From: Tenacibaculum sp.
Lineage (GTDB): Bacteria > Bacteroidota > Bacteroidia > Flavobacteriales > Flavobacteriaceae
NCBI GenBank assembly: GCA_020631475.1
Contig: JAHDHE010000001.1
Coordinates: 32,453-96,452 of the forward strand
Direction: 5' to 3'
DNA length: 64,000 nt
The position numbers were made by a program, and so were the translations under genes. This document shows positions 1 to 7,109 of this stretch, one piece after another. A model generated the notes under the pieces. That model did no database searches, was not told where the DNA came from, and was given only the letters and a program-made list of their open reading frames with translations. Each line of letters starts with the position of its first letter. Positions within the stretch are counted from its first letter, which is position 1.

Positions 1-491
1 CCTCTTTACAAGAAGGTTGGTTATTAAATGGAGGCGAAGATTTAGATTTTTCATCAATCTATAATAAATACTTTGGCTATGATAGAATACCATTGTATGA
101 AAAATTAGAAGAAATAGAGTTTTCTAAATATAAAATTAAAAAGAACAATAATGAAGAATTATTTAATTCTGGTGGTACTCAATTTGATGAATATGTTTGG
201 GGTATTTTAGAAGATTTCCATAAAGACCAACATCATATATCTGGTCATATAACAAATGTCTATCAAAACAATTTTGAGGTAACTTTTAATATTAAAGATA
301 TAATTCATATTCCAAAAAGTATGGATTTAGAATACCCTAAAATTAAAGGAATAATACCTAAAGAAAAATATAAATACTTCGATTCTCTAACAATAGAGAG
401 TTTTAAAAATATAAAGTTCGATGTTAAAATATTGTTCATCGAAAAATCAAGTAAAACGTTAATATTAAAACCTTGCAATTATGAAAAGTAA
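1..491 (+). CDS. Hypothetical protein, 5' end outside window
   Basis: The reading frame is open from base 3 to the TAA at 489-491, so the gene begins to the left of the window and at least 162 codons are visible. A TTG at 93 would give 132 residues, but the open frame upstream makes an internal start unlikely. The visible part is soluble, rich in Lys, Asn and Ile, and has no family motif I recognise. It overlaps the next gene by 11 bp, so the two are probably co-transcribed. It lies in the tail of the first tRNA-integrated element. Confidence 0.6.
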   Translation, partial: SLQEGWLLNGGEDLDFSSIYNKYFGYDRIPLYEKLEEIEFSKYKIKKNNNEELFNSGGTQFDEYVWGILEDFHKDQHHISGHITNVYQNNFEVTFNIKDIIHIPKSMDLEYPKIKGIIPKEKYKYFDSLTIESFKNIKFDVKILFIEKSSKTLILKPCNYEK

Positions 492-1278
492 AATAACATT
501 ACTATTGATATTATTTATATCGTTTAACACATCCTCTCAAATTAATATAAATTCAGTTTACACTATAAATAAAGGAAGTAAAGGTGGATATGAAAAAATG
601 AAATTTGAAGTTAATAGAAATCAAATTACAAAAACAGATTTATTCTATAATAAAACAGAAAACTATAATGTAAAACTAAAAAACTATGGCTACGAGGAAA
701 CAGGTAAATATTATGAAAAATATATAAATAATAGTTACTTCCCGAACTATGTAGTTTTTTATAATACAAAAGGTGGTACAGTCATAGGCATTGAAGAAAC
801 AAGTTCTAATTCTTCAAAACTATACCTTACTCAATATGGTTTTGAACAAAGCTACAAATCAAAAAAAAAAGAAGTGAAAGTTTCATCAGAAGGTAAATTT
901 GACTTAATAACAGAGTTATCATCTATAAATAAAATATCTCCTTTTTATTATAATTACATTTTTAATAAAAATTATTTTGATTTTGAAAAGAGAACAAGTA
1001 ACAAAAACGGTTACACTGAATTATATAATTTATCTAACTCAATTTTAGATAAAAAAATAATTATAGCTTTTAACAACAGTAATTCCTTTAAAAAAATAAT
1101 CTATATAGGTACATTAAACGAGAGGTATAATTTAGAAAACAGGTTAAAATCAAGAGGGCTAAAACATTATAAAGAAGGTGAAAAAACTTTTTTTTATAAA
1201 GAAGGACTTTACTACTCTTTAAACCACGCCTCTCAACATTTGGTTGTTCATATTGTAAATGATATTGATAATATGTAA
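481..1278 (+). CDS. Hypothetical secreted protein
   Basis: This 265-residue protein begins with a Lys residue followed by a hydrophobic stretch (TLLLILFISF) and a plausible signal-peptidase site near residue 20 (SSQ-IN). It has no lipobox cysteine, so export to the periplasm or outside is likely. The rest is rich in Tyr, Asn and Lys and matches no domain known to me. The ATG at 481 lies inside the end of the upstream gene, which suggests translational coupling. No function can be assigned. Confidence 0.65.
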   Translation: MKSKITLLLILFISFNTSSQININSVYTINKGSKGGYEKMKFEVNRNQITKTDLFYNKTENYNVKLKNYGYEETGKYYEKYINNSYFPNYVVFYNTKGGTVIGIEETSSNSSKLYLTQYGFEQSYKSKKKEVKVSSEGKFDLITELSSINKISPFYYNYIFNKNYFDFEKRTSNKNGYTELYNLSNSILDKKIIIAFNNSNSFKKIIYIGTLNERYNLENRLKSRGLKHYKEGEKTFFYKEGLYYSLNHASQHLVVHIVNDIDNM

Positions 1279-1504
1279 TAGGTATAAAATGTTATTTTTT
1301 GATAAATTTATTATTGGCAGTCAATATGAAAAATATGAATTTGATTTAGAATATGAAAAGACCACCATAAGAAATAATATAGAATATGTTATTTACAGGT
1401 ATAAGAAATACGAAAAACACTTCTTTTTAGATACAGAAATTAAAAGAGGTGTTTTTCTATCTTATAATGGAGATATATTAATGGAGATTACATTTTTATT
1501 CTAA
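1259..1504 (+). CDS. Small hypothetical protein
   Basis: This 81-residue frame starts 20 bp before the end of the secreted-protein gene. An alternative ATG at 1289 would give 71 residues and avoid the overlap. The protein is rich in Tyr, Lys and Glu, with no signal peptide or known motif. Its position as the last frame before the element end, and its composition matching the two genes before it, support a real gene. It could instead be a remnant of the upstream coding sequence after a frameshift. Confidence 0.4.
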   Translation: MILIICNRYKMLFFDKFIIGSQYEKYEFDLEYEKTTIRNNIEYVIYRYKKYEKHFFLDTEIKRGVFLSYNGDILMEITFLF

Positions 1505-1594
1505 CTGCAAAAACTGCAACAATTACAGTCTTACATAAATTAAAAACAGGTTAAAAAAATTACTGCAACATACCTGCAACATACCTGCAACATT
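1505..1594 (+). repeat. Cluster of CTGCAA direct repeats at the first element's end
   Basis: CTGCAA occurs at 1505 and 1514. Three tandem 11-bp units (CTGCAACATAC) follow at 1563-1573, 1574-1584 and 1585-1594, the last ending in ATT. The pitch of about one helical turn, and the position about 110-200 bp inside the tRNA fragment, fit arm-type binding sites for the integrase of the first element. This role is inferred. No gene is visible between 1505 and 1705. Confidence 0.55.
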
Positions 1595-1705
1595 TTATCT
1601 AAAAAATGTATTTATATGATAACGTATGAAAAACACAATTAACACAAGTACCTAAAAAACAACTACATGAATACAAATGATAATCATTGAAAAAGATTTA
1701 AAAGT

Positions 1706-1749
1706 GTCTCATAATCAGGTGGTCCATGGTTCGAGTCCATGTGGGACCA
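1706..1749 (+). pseudogene. 3' half of a tRNA with CAU anticodon (displaced fragment)
   Basis: Starting at the anticodon loop CTCATAA (1708-1714, anticodon CAT at 1710-1712), the sequence follows tRNA layout exactly. There is a 3' anticodon-stem strand TCAGG, a 5-nt variable loop, a T arm with stem CATGG/CCATG around loop TTCGAGT (1725-1741), a 7-nt acceptor strand (1742-1748) and a discriminator A. The 5' half is absent: the bases before the loop do not pair with TCAGG, and no complementary acceptor strand lies about 70 bp upstream. It is therefore a displaced 3' fragment left by integration within the anticodon loop. The intact tRNA-Met (or Ile2) gene should lie to the left of the window. 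Confidence 0.85.
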
Positions 1750-1750
1750 C
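1738..1750 (+). repeat. attL core, 13-bp direct repeat
   Basis: CATGTGGGACCAC at the tRNA 3' end is repeated exactly at 23238-23250, in the same orientation and 21,500 bp away. Matching continues weakly upstream (AGT before the C in both). A tyrosine integrase gene lies 200 bp inside the other copy. This marks the left boundary of the second element. Confidence 0.8.
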
Positions 1751-1756
1751 GTAACA

Positions 1757-1793
1757 AACTCGTAACATACTATAAACAGTACTGTTGCGAGTT
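1757..1793 (+). terminator. Intrinsic terminator just after the tRNA fragment
   Basis: The arms AACTCGTAACA (1757-1767) and TGTTGCGAGTT (1783-1793) pair over 11 bp with one G-T wobble. An inner TACT/AGTA pair extends the stem, and TTTTT is completed just after it. It belongs to the second element and would terminate tRNA transcription after integration. Confidence 0.75.
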
Positions 1794-1805
1794 TTTACTT
1801 TTTAC

Positions 1806-1826
1806 AGGGTGCTTCAGAGGGTGCTT
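1806..1826 (+). repeat. Candidate integrase arm-type sites, left end
   Basis: AGGGTGCTT occurs at 1806-1814 and again at 1818-1826, a 12-bp pitch. The same pair, with one substitution in the second copy, occurs at 23092-23100 and 23104-23112 inside the right end. Repeats of this kind at both ends of a tyrosine-recombinase element are typical of arm-type integrase sites. The role is inferred. Confidence 0.65.
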
Positions 1827-2027
1827 ATATCTCAAAAACAGCAAATTAAGCTCAACTCACTATATATAAAGATACAAAATTCTCAGCTATTTATATTCTA
1901 TATCAGAGACGAAAATAGAATTCTTTCTATAAATGTACGGGGGTACTTCAAAAAAACTGCCTCTATATTAAAGCATATAGCCTTAGTCCCTATAGACAGA
2001 AACTCTCATTTAATTTTTTTCAATTAA

Positions 2028-2376
2028 AACCTCCAAAAAGAATCTATTATTTTTTTTGCGCCACTTCTCCCCCCCCTTTACAATTGGACAATCAATCTGT
2101 TTAACACAAATAAACTTGTAAAATATAAATAGCCATAAAACATAAAATTATAGGCAAAAACAAGCTCTTCTATTAATTTACCCGTTATTATACAATATCT
2201 TCATTCGATTATTAGGAAAGTAAAATTTTAGCCTACAGACAAAAAGTGTATACACATACGTAAACTTTAAATTATACTTTAAAAACAACATTATTTACAT
2301 CTTCTAAATATTGTATTTTTACGAGTATAAGGGTACTTCCTCACGCATCCTCTTAGATTAACCTTAATTAAAAATT
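2028..2376. other. Non-coding AT-rich stretch
   Basis: I see no convincing gene in this ~350-bp stretch. It contains a C-run near 2070 and an AT-rich segment before the next start codon, which presumably holds the promoter of the 2377 gene. I find no clean TAnnTTTG box. Confidence 0.5.
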
Positions 2377-3342
2377 ATGAATGAAACTGAATCTTGCTTA
2401 AACGAAATCACAACCAAATACCCAAAAAAATGGGAAGACCTTGACAAAAGCATAAAAAGAATAATGCCTCACAAGCAAGATTCTCCTTTTGACCCCTATG
2501 AATCTAAGTACTACAAAGAGTTTATACTATCTAATAGAAATGATCAGGTAGAATATATCCCCACTGAACAATTATCAGAATCTTTCATTAAAGCTCATAA
2601 CTCTCTTATTGGCAATAGTGGTATATATATGATAGACTTCCAAAATCTACTTAACGATTATGATGAAAGTTATTTTGATCTTGAATCTTGGAGTAATGAT
2701 CGAAAAGAAGTTATACTAAATAGTATTAACAACTACTTGTTTGATTGTAATATTTTTAAAGGCATCTTTTTCTTTTCTCAACTAAGTGAGGCTTTTAGGG
2801 AAATTGATAAATCACTTCACAATTTGGACAATATAAAATACTTTGGTGCAAATAAACCCAGTTGGCTACAAACTAAAATTAAAGAAATATTAGAACTAGA
2901 AGTTAAATCCATTAAAGATACATTAATATTTAATTACAAGCCTATTTACTCCAAATTAGATCAAGTGCTATATAAAACAAAAGCTTCAAGTGAATTTTAT
3001 AAATTTTCAGACAATGACTGGTTTAAAATAGCTAAAGCTATTGCTGAAGGTTATATAGACTTTGAAGCAAGTCATTATATAATTGATAAAGAAAGGATAT
3101 ATATTGAAGCTGAAGCTTCTAGATTAGTTTCCAATTATATTTACGGAAGTGAATTTAAAAAACAGTCAGTTAATGCCTACCTTAATCAAACAAAGTCAAA
3201 TACTCCTACTAACAAAAACATCTTTATTCCTAGCAGAATAAAAGCTTTAGAATTTATTGCTGAAGAGGCTAAGAACAATGGTTTTGAGTCTGATTATTTT
3301 AAAGAAAAGTTAAAAAAGTTAAAGAAAGATAATCTTTTTTAA
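2377..3342 (+). CDS. Hypothetical protein of the mobile element
   Basis: This 321-residue soluble protein starts at an ATG after an AT-rich leader. It has no signal peptide or membrane segment and ends in a Lys-rich tail (EKLKKLKKDNLF). I recognise no family. It is the first gene inside the left end of the island, ahead of an excisionase-like gene and a polymerase-like gene. A role in element maintenance or replication is possible from position only. Composition matches its neighbours. Confidence 0.7.
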   Translation: MNETESCLNEITTKYPKKWEDLDKSIKRIMPHKQDSPFDPYESKYYKEFILSNRNDQVEYIPTEQLSESFIKAHNSLIGNSGIYMIDFQNLLNDYDESYFDLESWSNDRKEVILNSINNYLFDCNIFKGIFFFSQLSEAFREIDKSLHNLDNIKYFGANKPSWLQTKIKEILELEVKSIKDTLIFNYKPIYSKLDQVLYKTKASSEFYKFSDNDWFKIAKAIAEGYIDFEASHYIIDKERIYIEAEASRLVSNYIYGSEFKKQSVNAYLNQTKSNTPTNKNIFIPSRIKALEFIAEEAKNNGFESDYFKEKLKKLKKDNLF

Positions 3343-3418
3343 CACTCCTTTTTTTAATACTGGTAATGAAATAGTAAAACTGTAAATTTTCTTCTATTTG
3401 CAGTAGCACAACAAAAAA

Positions 3419-3727
3419 ATGTGCTATAATATCATGAGTATTAAATTAGTAAAAACAATTGATTTTGATTTGGAAGAGTTCCAAAACATTATCAGGAATT
3501 CAGTTGCCTCAGTACTGAAAGAACAAAATGAGTTATTAATAGGAACTTCTAAAAGAGATTCTTCTGATTATTATCTCTCAAGGAAGGAAGCTGCGGAGTT
3601 TTTAAAAATTTCCGAAACTACATTATGGAGTTTGGATAAAAAACAAATTCTCCCAGCAAAACGCTTACATGGAAAAGTATTATACTTAAAAAGTGACTTA
3701 CTCAACTTCCATAAACAAGCAGCTTAA
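3419..3727 (+). CDS. Excisionase-like helix-turn-helix protein
   Basis: This 102-residue protein carries a C-terminal MerR/excisionase-type HTH. The segment DYYLSRKEAAEFLKIS is followed by TTLWSLDKK and then a basic LHGKVLYLKSDL wing, the usual pattern of HTH_17 proteins encoded next to Bacteroidetes integrative elements. A second ATG at 3434 (MSIKLVK) is an equally good start, giving 97 residues. It probably binds the element's att region as a recombination directionality factor, or acts as a small regulator. A terminator-like hairpin follows at 3762-3813. Confidence 0.75.
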   Translation: MCYNIMSIKLVKTIDFDLEEFQNIIRNSVASVLKEQNELLIGTSKRDSSDYYLSRKEAAEFLKISETTLWSLDKKQILPAKRLHGKVLYLKSDLLNFHKQAA

Positions 3728-3761
3728 ACTAATTTAAGCAAAAAAACAATTATTTAATAAC

Positions 3762-3813
3762 CAAAAAGACAAAGTGATATCCTCATATCGCTAGGACTCT
3801 CTTTGTCTTTTTT
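3762..3813 (+). terminator. Terminator hairpin after the excisionase-like gene
   Basis: AAAAAGACAAAG (from 3763) pairs with CTTTGTCTTTTT (to 3812). An inner GATAT/ATATC stem and a T-run follow, just before the ATG at 3828. It probably separates the excisionase unit from the polymerase-like gene. Confidence 0.65.
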
Positions 3814-3827
3814 TTAAAACAAAAACA

Positions 3828-5384
3828 ATGGTTTATAGAAATTATTTAATCACAATTAACAGCAATTTATTCAATGCTCTTGAATCAGTAGTAGAGAAGC
3901 ATAATAAACATTTAGACAAAACAGATAAAAACAGAATTAGCATGGACAAAGCTGTATTTTTAATACATTATATTGATTACAAAAAAAGTCAAGTAAGAGA
4001 AAATTCTCAAAGTACTTTTGTAAGAATCTCTTCTCAAACTCTTAACTCATTTTTAAAGAAAGAGCTTAAAAAATATAAAGCTTTTTTAGTAAAACATGAG
4101 TTTATAAAAACAATACCTTATTGCAAAATAAGCAACCTAGCTATAGGGTACAAGGTTTTACATATAAGAGCTACTCAGAAGGAGGATAAAGACACTTATG
4201 ACGTTTATGAATTTTTAAATAAAGAGTATGAAACATTTTTATTTAAAGAAATAGACAAAATTGAAAGCAAAAAGAAAAAAGCTGCTGACAGAAACACCAA
4301 ACATTTAACGAAATGGTTAAATGGAGACGAAATCCAAATAGACTGGAAAAAAGCTCTACATTTTATCGATAAAGGTTCTTTTAGTGATGAAAAAAAATCT
4401 CAATATTCTTCTAGTGTAAATAAAATTCGTTTTAATCATTGGCATTACTCTAGAACTACGAATGATAATAGACTTCATAGCAATTTAACAAATATGAAGG
4501 AGGAATTGAGAGTATTCTTAACTCATAGAGAAGAAAATTTAGTATCACTAGATATTGAGACTTCACAACCTTATCTATTAGCAGGCATATTAAATTTACT
4601 CAAGAATAAATCGGTATCTAAACTTGATTTTATACTTGGAGGAATACGTAGTAAGGACGTGAGAGACAAGTTTCACTCTCTAATGAATTCTATTTCTTAT
4701 GAACCTATTGATATCACTGGTATAAAGCTCTACATAAAATTTATTCGTCAAACTGACTTTTATCTATATGTAAACGAAAAGTTATGTGACGATTTTAAAA
4801 AGAAAATAACGGATGAATCAAATAAAGGTTTTTATATCAAAAAAACTTATTGTACAAAACGATCTAAACAAATAGTAGAGTCAGTTAAGGCAAGAAAATA
4901 TTGTAAATCTTTAACTTTAGAGTACATGTATTGTTCTCTCGAAAACTATTCTGAAGGGATAAAAGAAATAAAACGAATTTATCCAGAACCAGTAAATAAG
5001 TTTATTTATGGTTTTAAATATTGTAAAGAAATAGAAATACCAAGAAAGAAAAGAAAGTTACCTGATAAGAGGAAAATAAAAAAAGCAAAAAAATTATTTC
5101 CTAAGTTTCTTCAACAGGTAGAATCATTTATCATTTTAGACGTTATAACCAAAGAGTTATCTAGAAAGTATCCTAAAATGTTTATGGCTACGATTCATGA
5201 TAGTGTAATTGTCACAAAAAAACATGAGTCTGAAGTCAAAAATTATTTAAGAAATAGGTTATTAGAAATATTTGATTTACCACCAAAAATTAAAAGTGAG
5301 GACTGGACTCCTCACTTTTTTTGTATAACAGCTTATATTTTCTGTATAGAAAAAACAGATACATGGTCACTAATGGGTGAATAA
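3828..5384 (+). CDS. Putative single-subunit (PolA/T7-like) palm polymerase, element replication
   Basis: This 518-residue protein has an N-terminal region ending in a winged-helix-like segment (LKKYKAFLVKHEFIKTI, ~residues 85-115). Next comes R215-LHSNLTNMKEELR and then LVSLDIETSQPYLL with D242 and SQP 246-248, which resembles motif A of family A/T7-like polymerases. Near the C-terminus is IHDSVIV with H457-D458-S459, which resembles motif C (HD). A Lys/Arg-rich region between them (~340-400) could hold motif B. This is pattern-level evidence only. The likely role is replication of the excised element. The last ~30 codons run through a terminator-like hairpin (5293-5320) and overlap a convergent small gene. 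A replication initiator of another fold remains possible. Confidence 0.5.
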   Translation: MVYRNYLITINSNLFNALESVVEKHNKHLDKTDKNRISMDKAVFLIHYIDYKKSQVRENSQSTFVRISSQTLNSFLKKELKKYKAFLVKHEFIKTIPYCKISNLAIGYKVLHIRATQKEDKDTYDVYEFLNKEYETFLFKEIDKIESKKKKAADRNTKHLTKWLNGDEIQIDWKKALHFIDKGSFSDEKKSQYSSSVNKIRFNHWHYSRTTNDNRLHSNLTNMKEELRVFLTHREENLVSLDIETSQPYLLAGILNLLKNKSVSKLDFILGGIRSKDVRDKFHSLMNSISYEPIDITGIKLYIKFIRQTDFYLYVNEKLCDDFKKKITDESNKGFYIKKTYCTKRSKQIVESVKARKYCKSLTLEYMYCSLENYSEGIKEIKRIYPEPVNKFIYGFKYCKEIEIPRKKRKLPDKRKIKKAKKLFPKFLQQVESFIILDVITKELSRKYPKMFMATIHDSVIVTKKHESEVKNYLRNRLLEIFDLPPKIKSEDWTPHFFCITAYIFCIEKTDTWSLMGE

Positions 5385-5481
5385 TAACAAAAAGATAGAT
5401 GTTTATCTCCTCATAAGTTATACCTAAAGAATCAGCTAAGATTCTTAAAAAATCTACACAAAATTGAAAAACGTCTTTCAC
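5290..5481 (-). CDS. Small membrane protein (63 aa)
   Basis: The start is GTG at 5481, overlapping the TGA of the upstream 48-residue gene (GTGA), so coupling is likely. The protein has an amphipathic N-terminus (DVFQFCVDFLRILADSLG), the segment TYEEINIYLFVIIHP, and a hydrophobic stretch (LVTMYLFFLYRKYKLLYK), giving one or two membrane spans. Small proteins with an ITYEEINI...HP pattern occur in Flavobacteria as I recall, but no function is known to me. The stop falls at the edge of the terminator hairpin. Confidence 0.5.
   Translation of the reverse strand: MKDVFQFCVDFLRILADSLGITYEEINIYLFVIIHPLVTMYLFFLYRKYKLLYKKSEESSPHF
5293..5320. terminator. Bidirectional terminator inside overlapping gene ends
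   Basis: A perfect 11-bp stem, AAAAGTGAGGA (5293-5303) with TCCTCACTTTT (5310-5320) and a 6-nt loop, is flanked by T-runs in both directions. It lies inside the 3' coding parts of the + strand polymerase-like gene and the - strand small gene. Confidence 0.7.
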
Positions 5482-5624
5482 TTTGAATTATCTCTTATAA
5501 AAATATAATAGAGCACATATAAACCTATTAAAGTACCAATTGCTGTACTCCAAATGGTATCCCCTCCACTTTCAGCTTTTAAATCACCTATAACACTCGA
5601 CTGAAAAAATAAAAACCTTATCAT
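5478..5624 (-). CDS. Small single-span membrane protein (48 aa)
   Basis: Reading the minus strand from the ATG at 5624-5622 gives MIRFLFFQSSVIGDLKAESGG followed by the hydrophobic span AIGTLIGLYVLYYIFI and a charged tail ending at a TGA (5480-5478). The ATG shares its A with the TAA of the upstream lipoprotein gene (TAATG), and the TGA overlaps the GTG of the next gene. Back-to-back stop/start overlaps on both sides make this short frame likely to be translated. I do not recognise a function. Confidence 0.55.
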   Translation of the reverse strand: MIRFLFFQSSVIGDLKAESGGDTIWSTAIGTLIGLYVLYYIFIRDNSK

Positions 5625-5908
5625 TATTTTGATACTTTTTTAATAGTTTCATCCATTTTTGATGCTTCCATAAAAACTGACCCCACTTGTTTGTAAACCA
5701 TTCTTTTCCCACAAACATCGAGAGCATATGTAGCTCCATGTAAACCTTTGTTCTTATCTACAACCTTAATATTCTCTTTAGGACAATTTTGTTCAATTGA
5801 AACGGTCTTAATCAAAGTCTTCTCAGTTGTTCCAAAAACTGTTCTATTCACAGCTCCACATGAGAATAAGGTTAAACTTGTTAATGTTATTAATACTATT
5901 TTTTTCAT
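5624..5908 (-). CDS. Small lipoprotein
   Basis: This 94-residue protein has a clear lipoprotein signal (MKKIVLITLTSLTLFSCG, lipobox LFSC). Two further Cys residues (NCPKEN and DVCGKR) could form a disulfide. Its TAA overlaps the ATG of the 48-residue gene. It lies 11 bp after the 157-residue lipoprotein gene in a four-gene minus-strand operon. Family and function are unknown. It sits inside the defence island between the replication and regulator genes. Confidence 0.7.
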   Translation of the reverse strand: MKKIVLITLTSLTLFSCGAVNRTVFGTTEKTLIKTVSIEQNCPKENIKVVDKNKGLHGATYALDVCGKRMVYKQVGSVFMEASKMDETIKKVSK

Positions 5909-5919
5909 TGCCTTAGTAT

Positions 5920-6393
5920 TTATTGTTTATTAAAATTCCATTTTATTATATACTTTATAAGAATTCCATTGTATTGATATTCTTCATCAAAAATTAATGA
6001 CAAACGACTATTATCAACAGTATATTCAAACAAAAGCGTTTGAGCAGAAGTAGACATAATCAGTCTTAATTTATTAGGAGGAACAGTAAGCCATCCAAAT
6101 TTAGAATCACTAAGAGTATTGTTTTCAGGATATAAGATTTTACCTGAACCGTCTCTTTTAAAACTAAGAACAGTTTTGAGTTTATCTCTTTCTTTTAATC
6201 TGTTTTCTATTTTAGTTTTTGCTTCATTATAACTTAAATTACCATGATTAGTTATTTCAACTATTTCTGAATTACTATTTACCCAAGGGTGTCTTGTCAG
6301 TAAATCATCTGAAGAACTAGAGCTTAATTCTTCATTAGAAGAACAACTAGCGAATAATAAAATACTACAAAACAGTATTAAGATTTTTTTCAT
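5920..6393 (-). CDS. Lipoprotein of unknown function
   Basis: This 157-residue protein has a lipoprotein signal (MKKILILFCSILLFASCSS, lipobox FASC) and a Ser-rich linker, then a predicted small beta-rich domain ending in SLIFDEEYQYNG. It is the first gene of the minus-strand operon 6393-5290. It diverges from the XRE regulator gene across a ~100-bp spacer, so the regulator could control both. It resembles generic Bacteroidetes small lipoproteins; no function is assigned. Confidence 0.7.
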   Translation of the reverse strand: MKKILILFCSILLFASCSSNEELSSSSSDDLLTRHPWVNSNSEIVEITNHGNLSYNEAKTKIENRLKERDKLKTVLSFKRDGSGKILYPENNTLSDSKFGWLTVPPNKLRLIMSTSAQTLLFEYTVDNSRLSLIFDEEYQYNGILIKYIIKWNFNKQ

Positions 6394-6490
6394 AATTAAT
6401 TTTTTAATGTTTTTTTATGTGATTCAAAAATAAACAAAAATAGGTTATAAACAACCCATTGTTTTCAATTCGTTAAAATCAACTAATTGT

Positions 6491-6754
6491 ATGCAATTTT
6501 GGTATATGTCAAAATACCAACGAAAAAAGGAGTTACCTCAATTCTGTATTGAATTAGGTCAACATATTAGAAAACTTAGAAAGCAGAAAGATTTAAGTAT
6601 AGAGGAAATTGCCTATAAAGCTGGAATTGACGGTCAAAACCTTAGAAAATATGAACTAGGGAAGCAAGAAATGAAAGTTTCAATGCTAAAAAGGATTGCT
6701 AATGCATTCGATATGACTACTTCAGAATTATTATTGTTTGATAAAGAAAAATAA
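6491..6754 (+). CDS. XRE-family HTH transcriptional regulator
   Basis: This is an 87-residue protein (82 if the ATG at 6506 is used). The body is a lambda-repressor-type HTH: GQHIRKLRKQKDLSIEEIAYKAG, then GQNLRKYELGKQEMKVSMLKRIANAF, then a short tail. It has no sensor domain. A 7-bp inverted repeat (6499-6520) overlaps the alternative start codon and looks like an operator, so autoregulation is plausible. It lies upstream of the defence operon with only a 355-bp gap and diverges from the lipoprotein operon. It is the best candidate to control the island. Confidence 0.8.
   Translation: MQFWYMSKYQRKKELPQFCIELGQHIRKLRKQKDLSIEEIAYKAGIDGQNLRKYELGKQEMKVSMLKRIANAFDMTTSELLLFDKEK
6499..6520. promoter_or_regulatory. 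Inverted repeat, candidate XRE operator
   Basis: TTGGTAT (6499-6505) and ATACCAA (6514-6520) form a perfect 7-bp inverted repeat spaced by 8 bp, around the ATG at 6506. A protein bound here would block expression of the XRE gene itself. The role is inferred. Confidence 0.4.
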
Positions 6755-7109
6755 CAATTTAACCCTTCTTACTCGTTTTTCATTAGAGAATAAAACTATA
6801 ATTAATCTTCCTAATTTATTACCAACTTCAATAAATTAAATTCTCAATAAATAATCACAAAAAAAGTGATTTTAATTATGTTTCTTTATCCTGAAAATTT
6901 CTCTTTCAACTCCTATTAAATACGACCTTGATTCTCATAGAAGGTTTTACTTGTTTTTTTAAATGGATTTTTTTGGGGAAAAATACATTTAAAATTACGG
7001 ATATCCCTTTTTTTCTTTTTTTGAAATAACATAAGTTTACAGATATCTGTAAACTTTCAAAACATATAAGCTTAATATTTTTAGTTTATTATAAGATTAT
7101 AAATAAAAA
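6755..7109. promoter_or_regulatory. Regulatory gap before the defence operon
   Basis: No gene is seen here. The stretch contains a weak hairpin (AATCAC/GTGATT near 6853-6873), a GGATATCC palindrome near 7000, and the strong 24-bp palindrome at 7033-7056. It should contain the promoter for the nine defence genes. Confidence 0.5.
7033..7056. promoter_or_regulatory. Perfect 24-bp palindrome upstream of jetA
   Basis: The half-site AAGTTTACAGAT (7033-7044) is followed directly by its exact reverse complement (7045-7056), 53 bp before the jetA start. No T-run follows, so it is not a typical terminator. It fits a dimeric repressor's operator at the promoter of the defence operon. Confidence 0.6.

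Noticed and set aside
1563..1594. CRISPR-like repeats
   Set aside because: The units are 11 bp and strictly tandem, with no spacers and no cas genes nearby.
1785..2027. 80-residue + strand frame
   Set aside because: It starts inside the terminator arm and runs through the AGGGTGCTT arm repeats. The protein looks random and lacks a start context.
2041..2090. C-run near 2070 as a phase-variable tract
   Set aside because: It lies in non-coding DNA about 300 bp before the next gene, with no promoter spacing that a length change would clearly affect.
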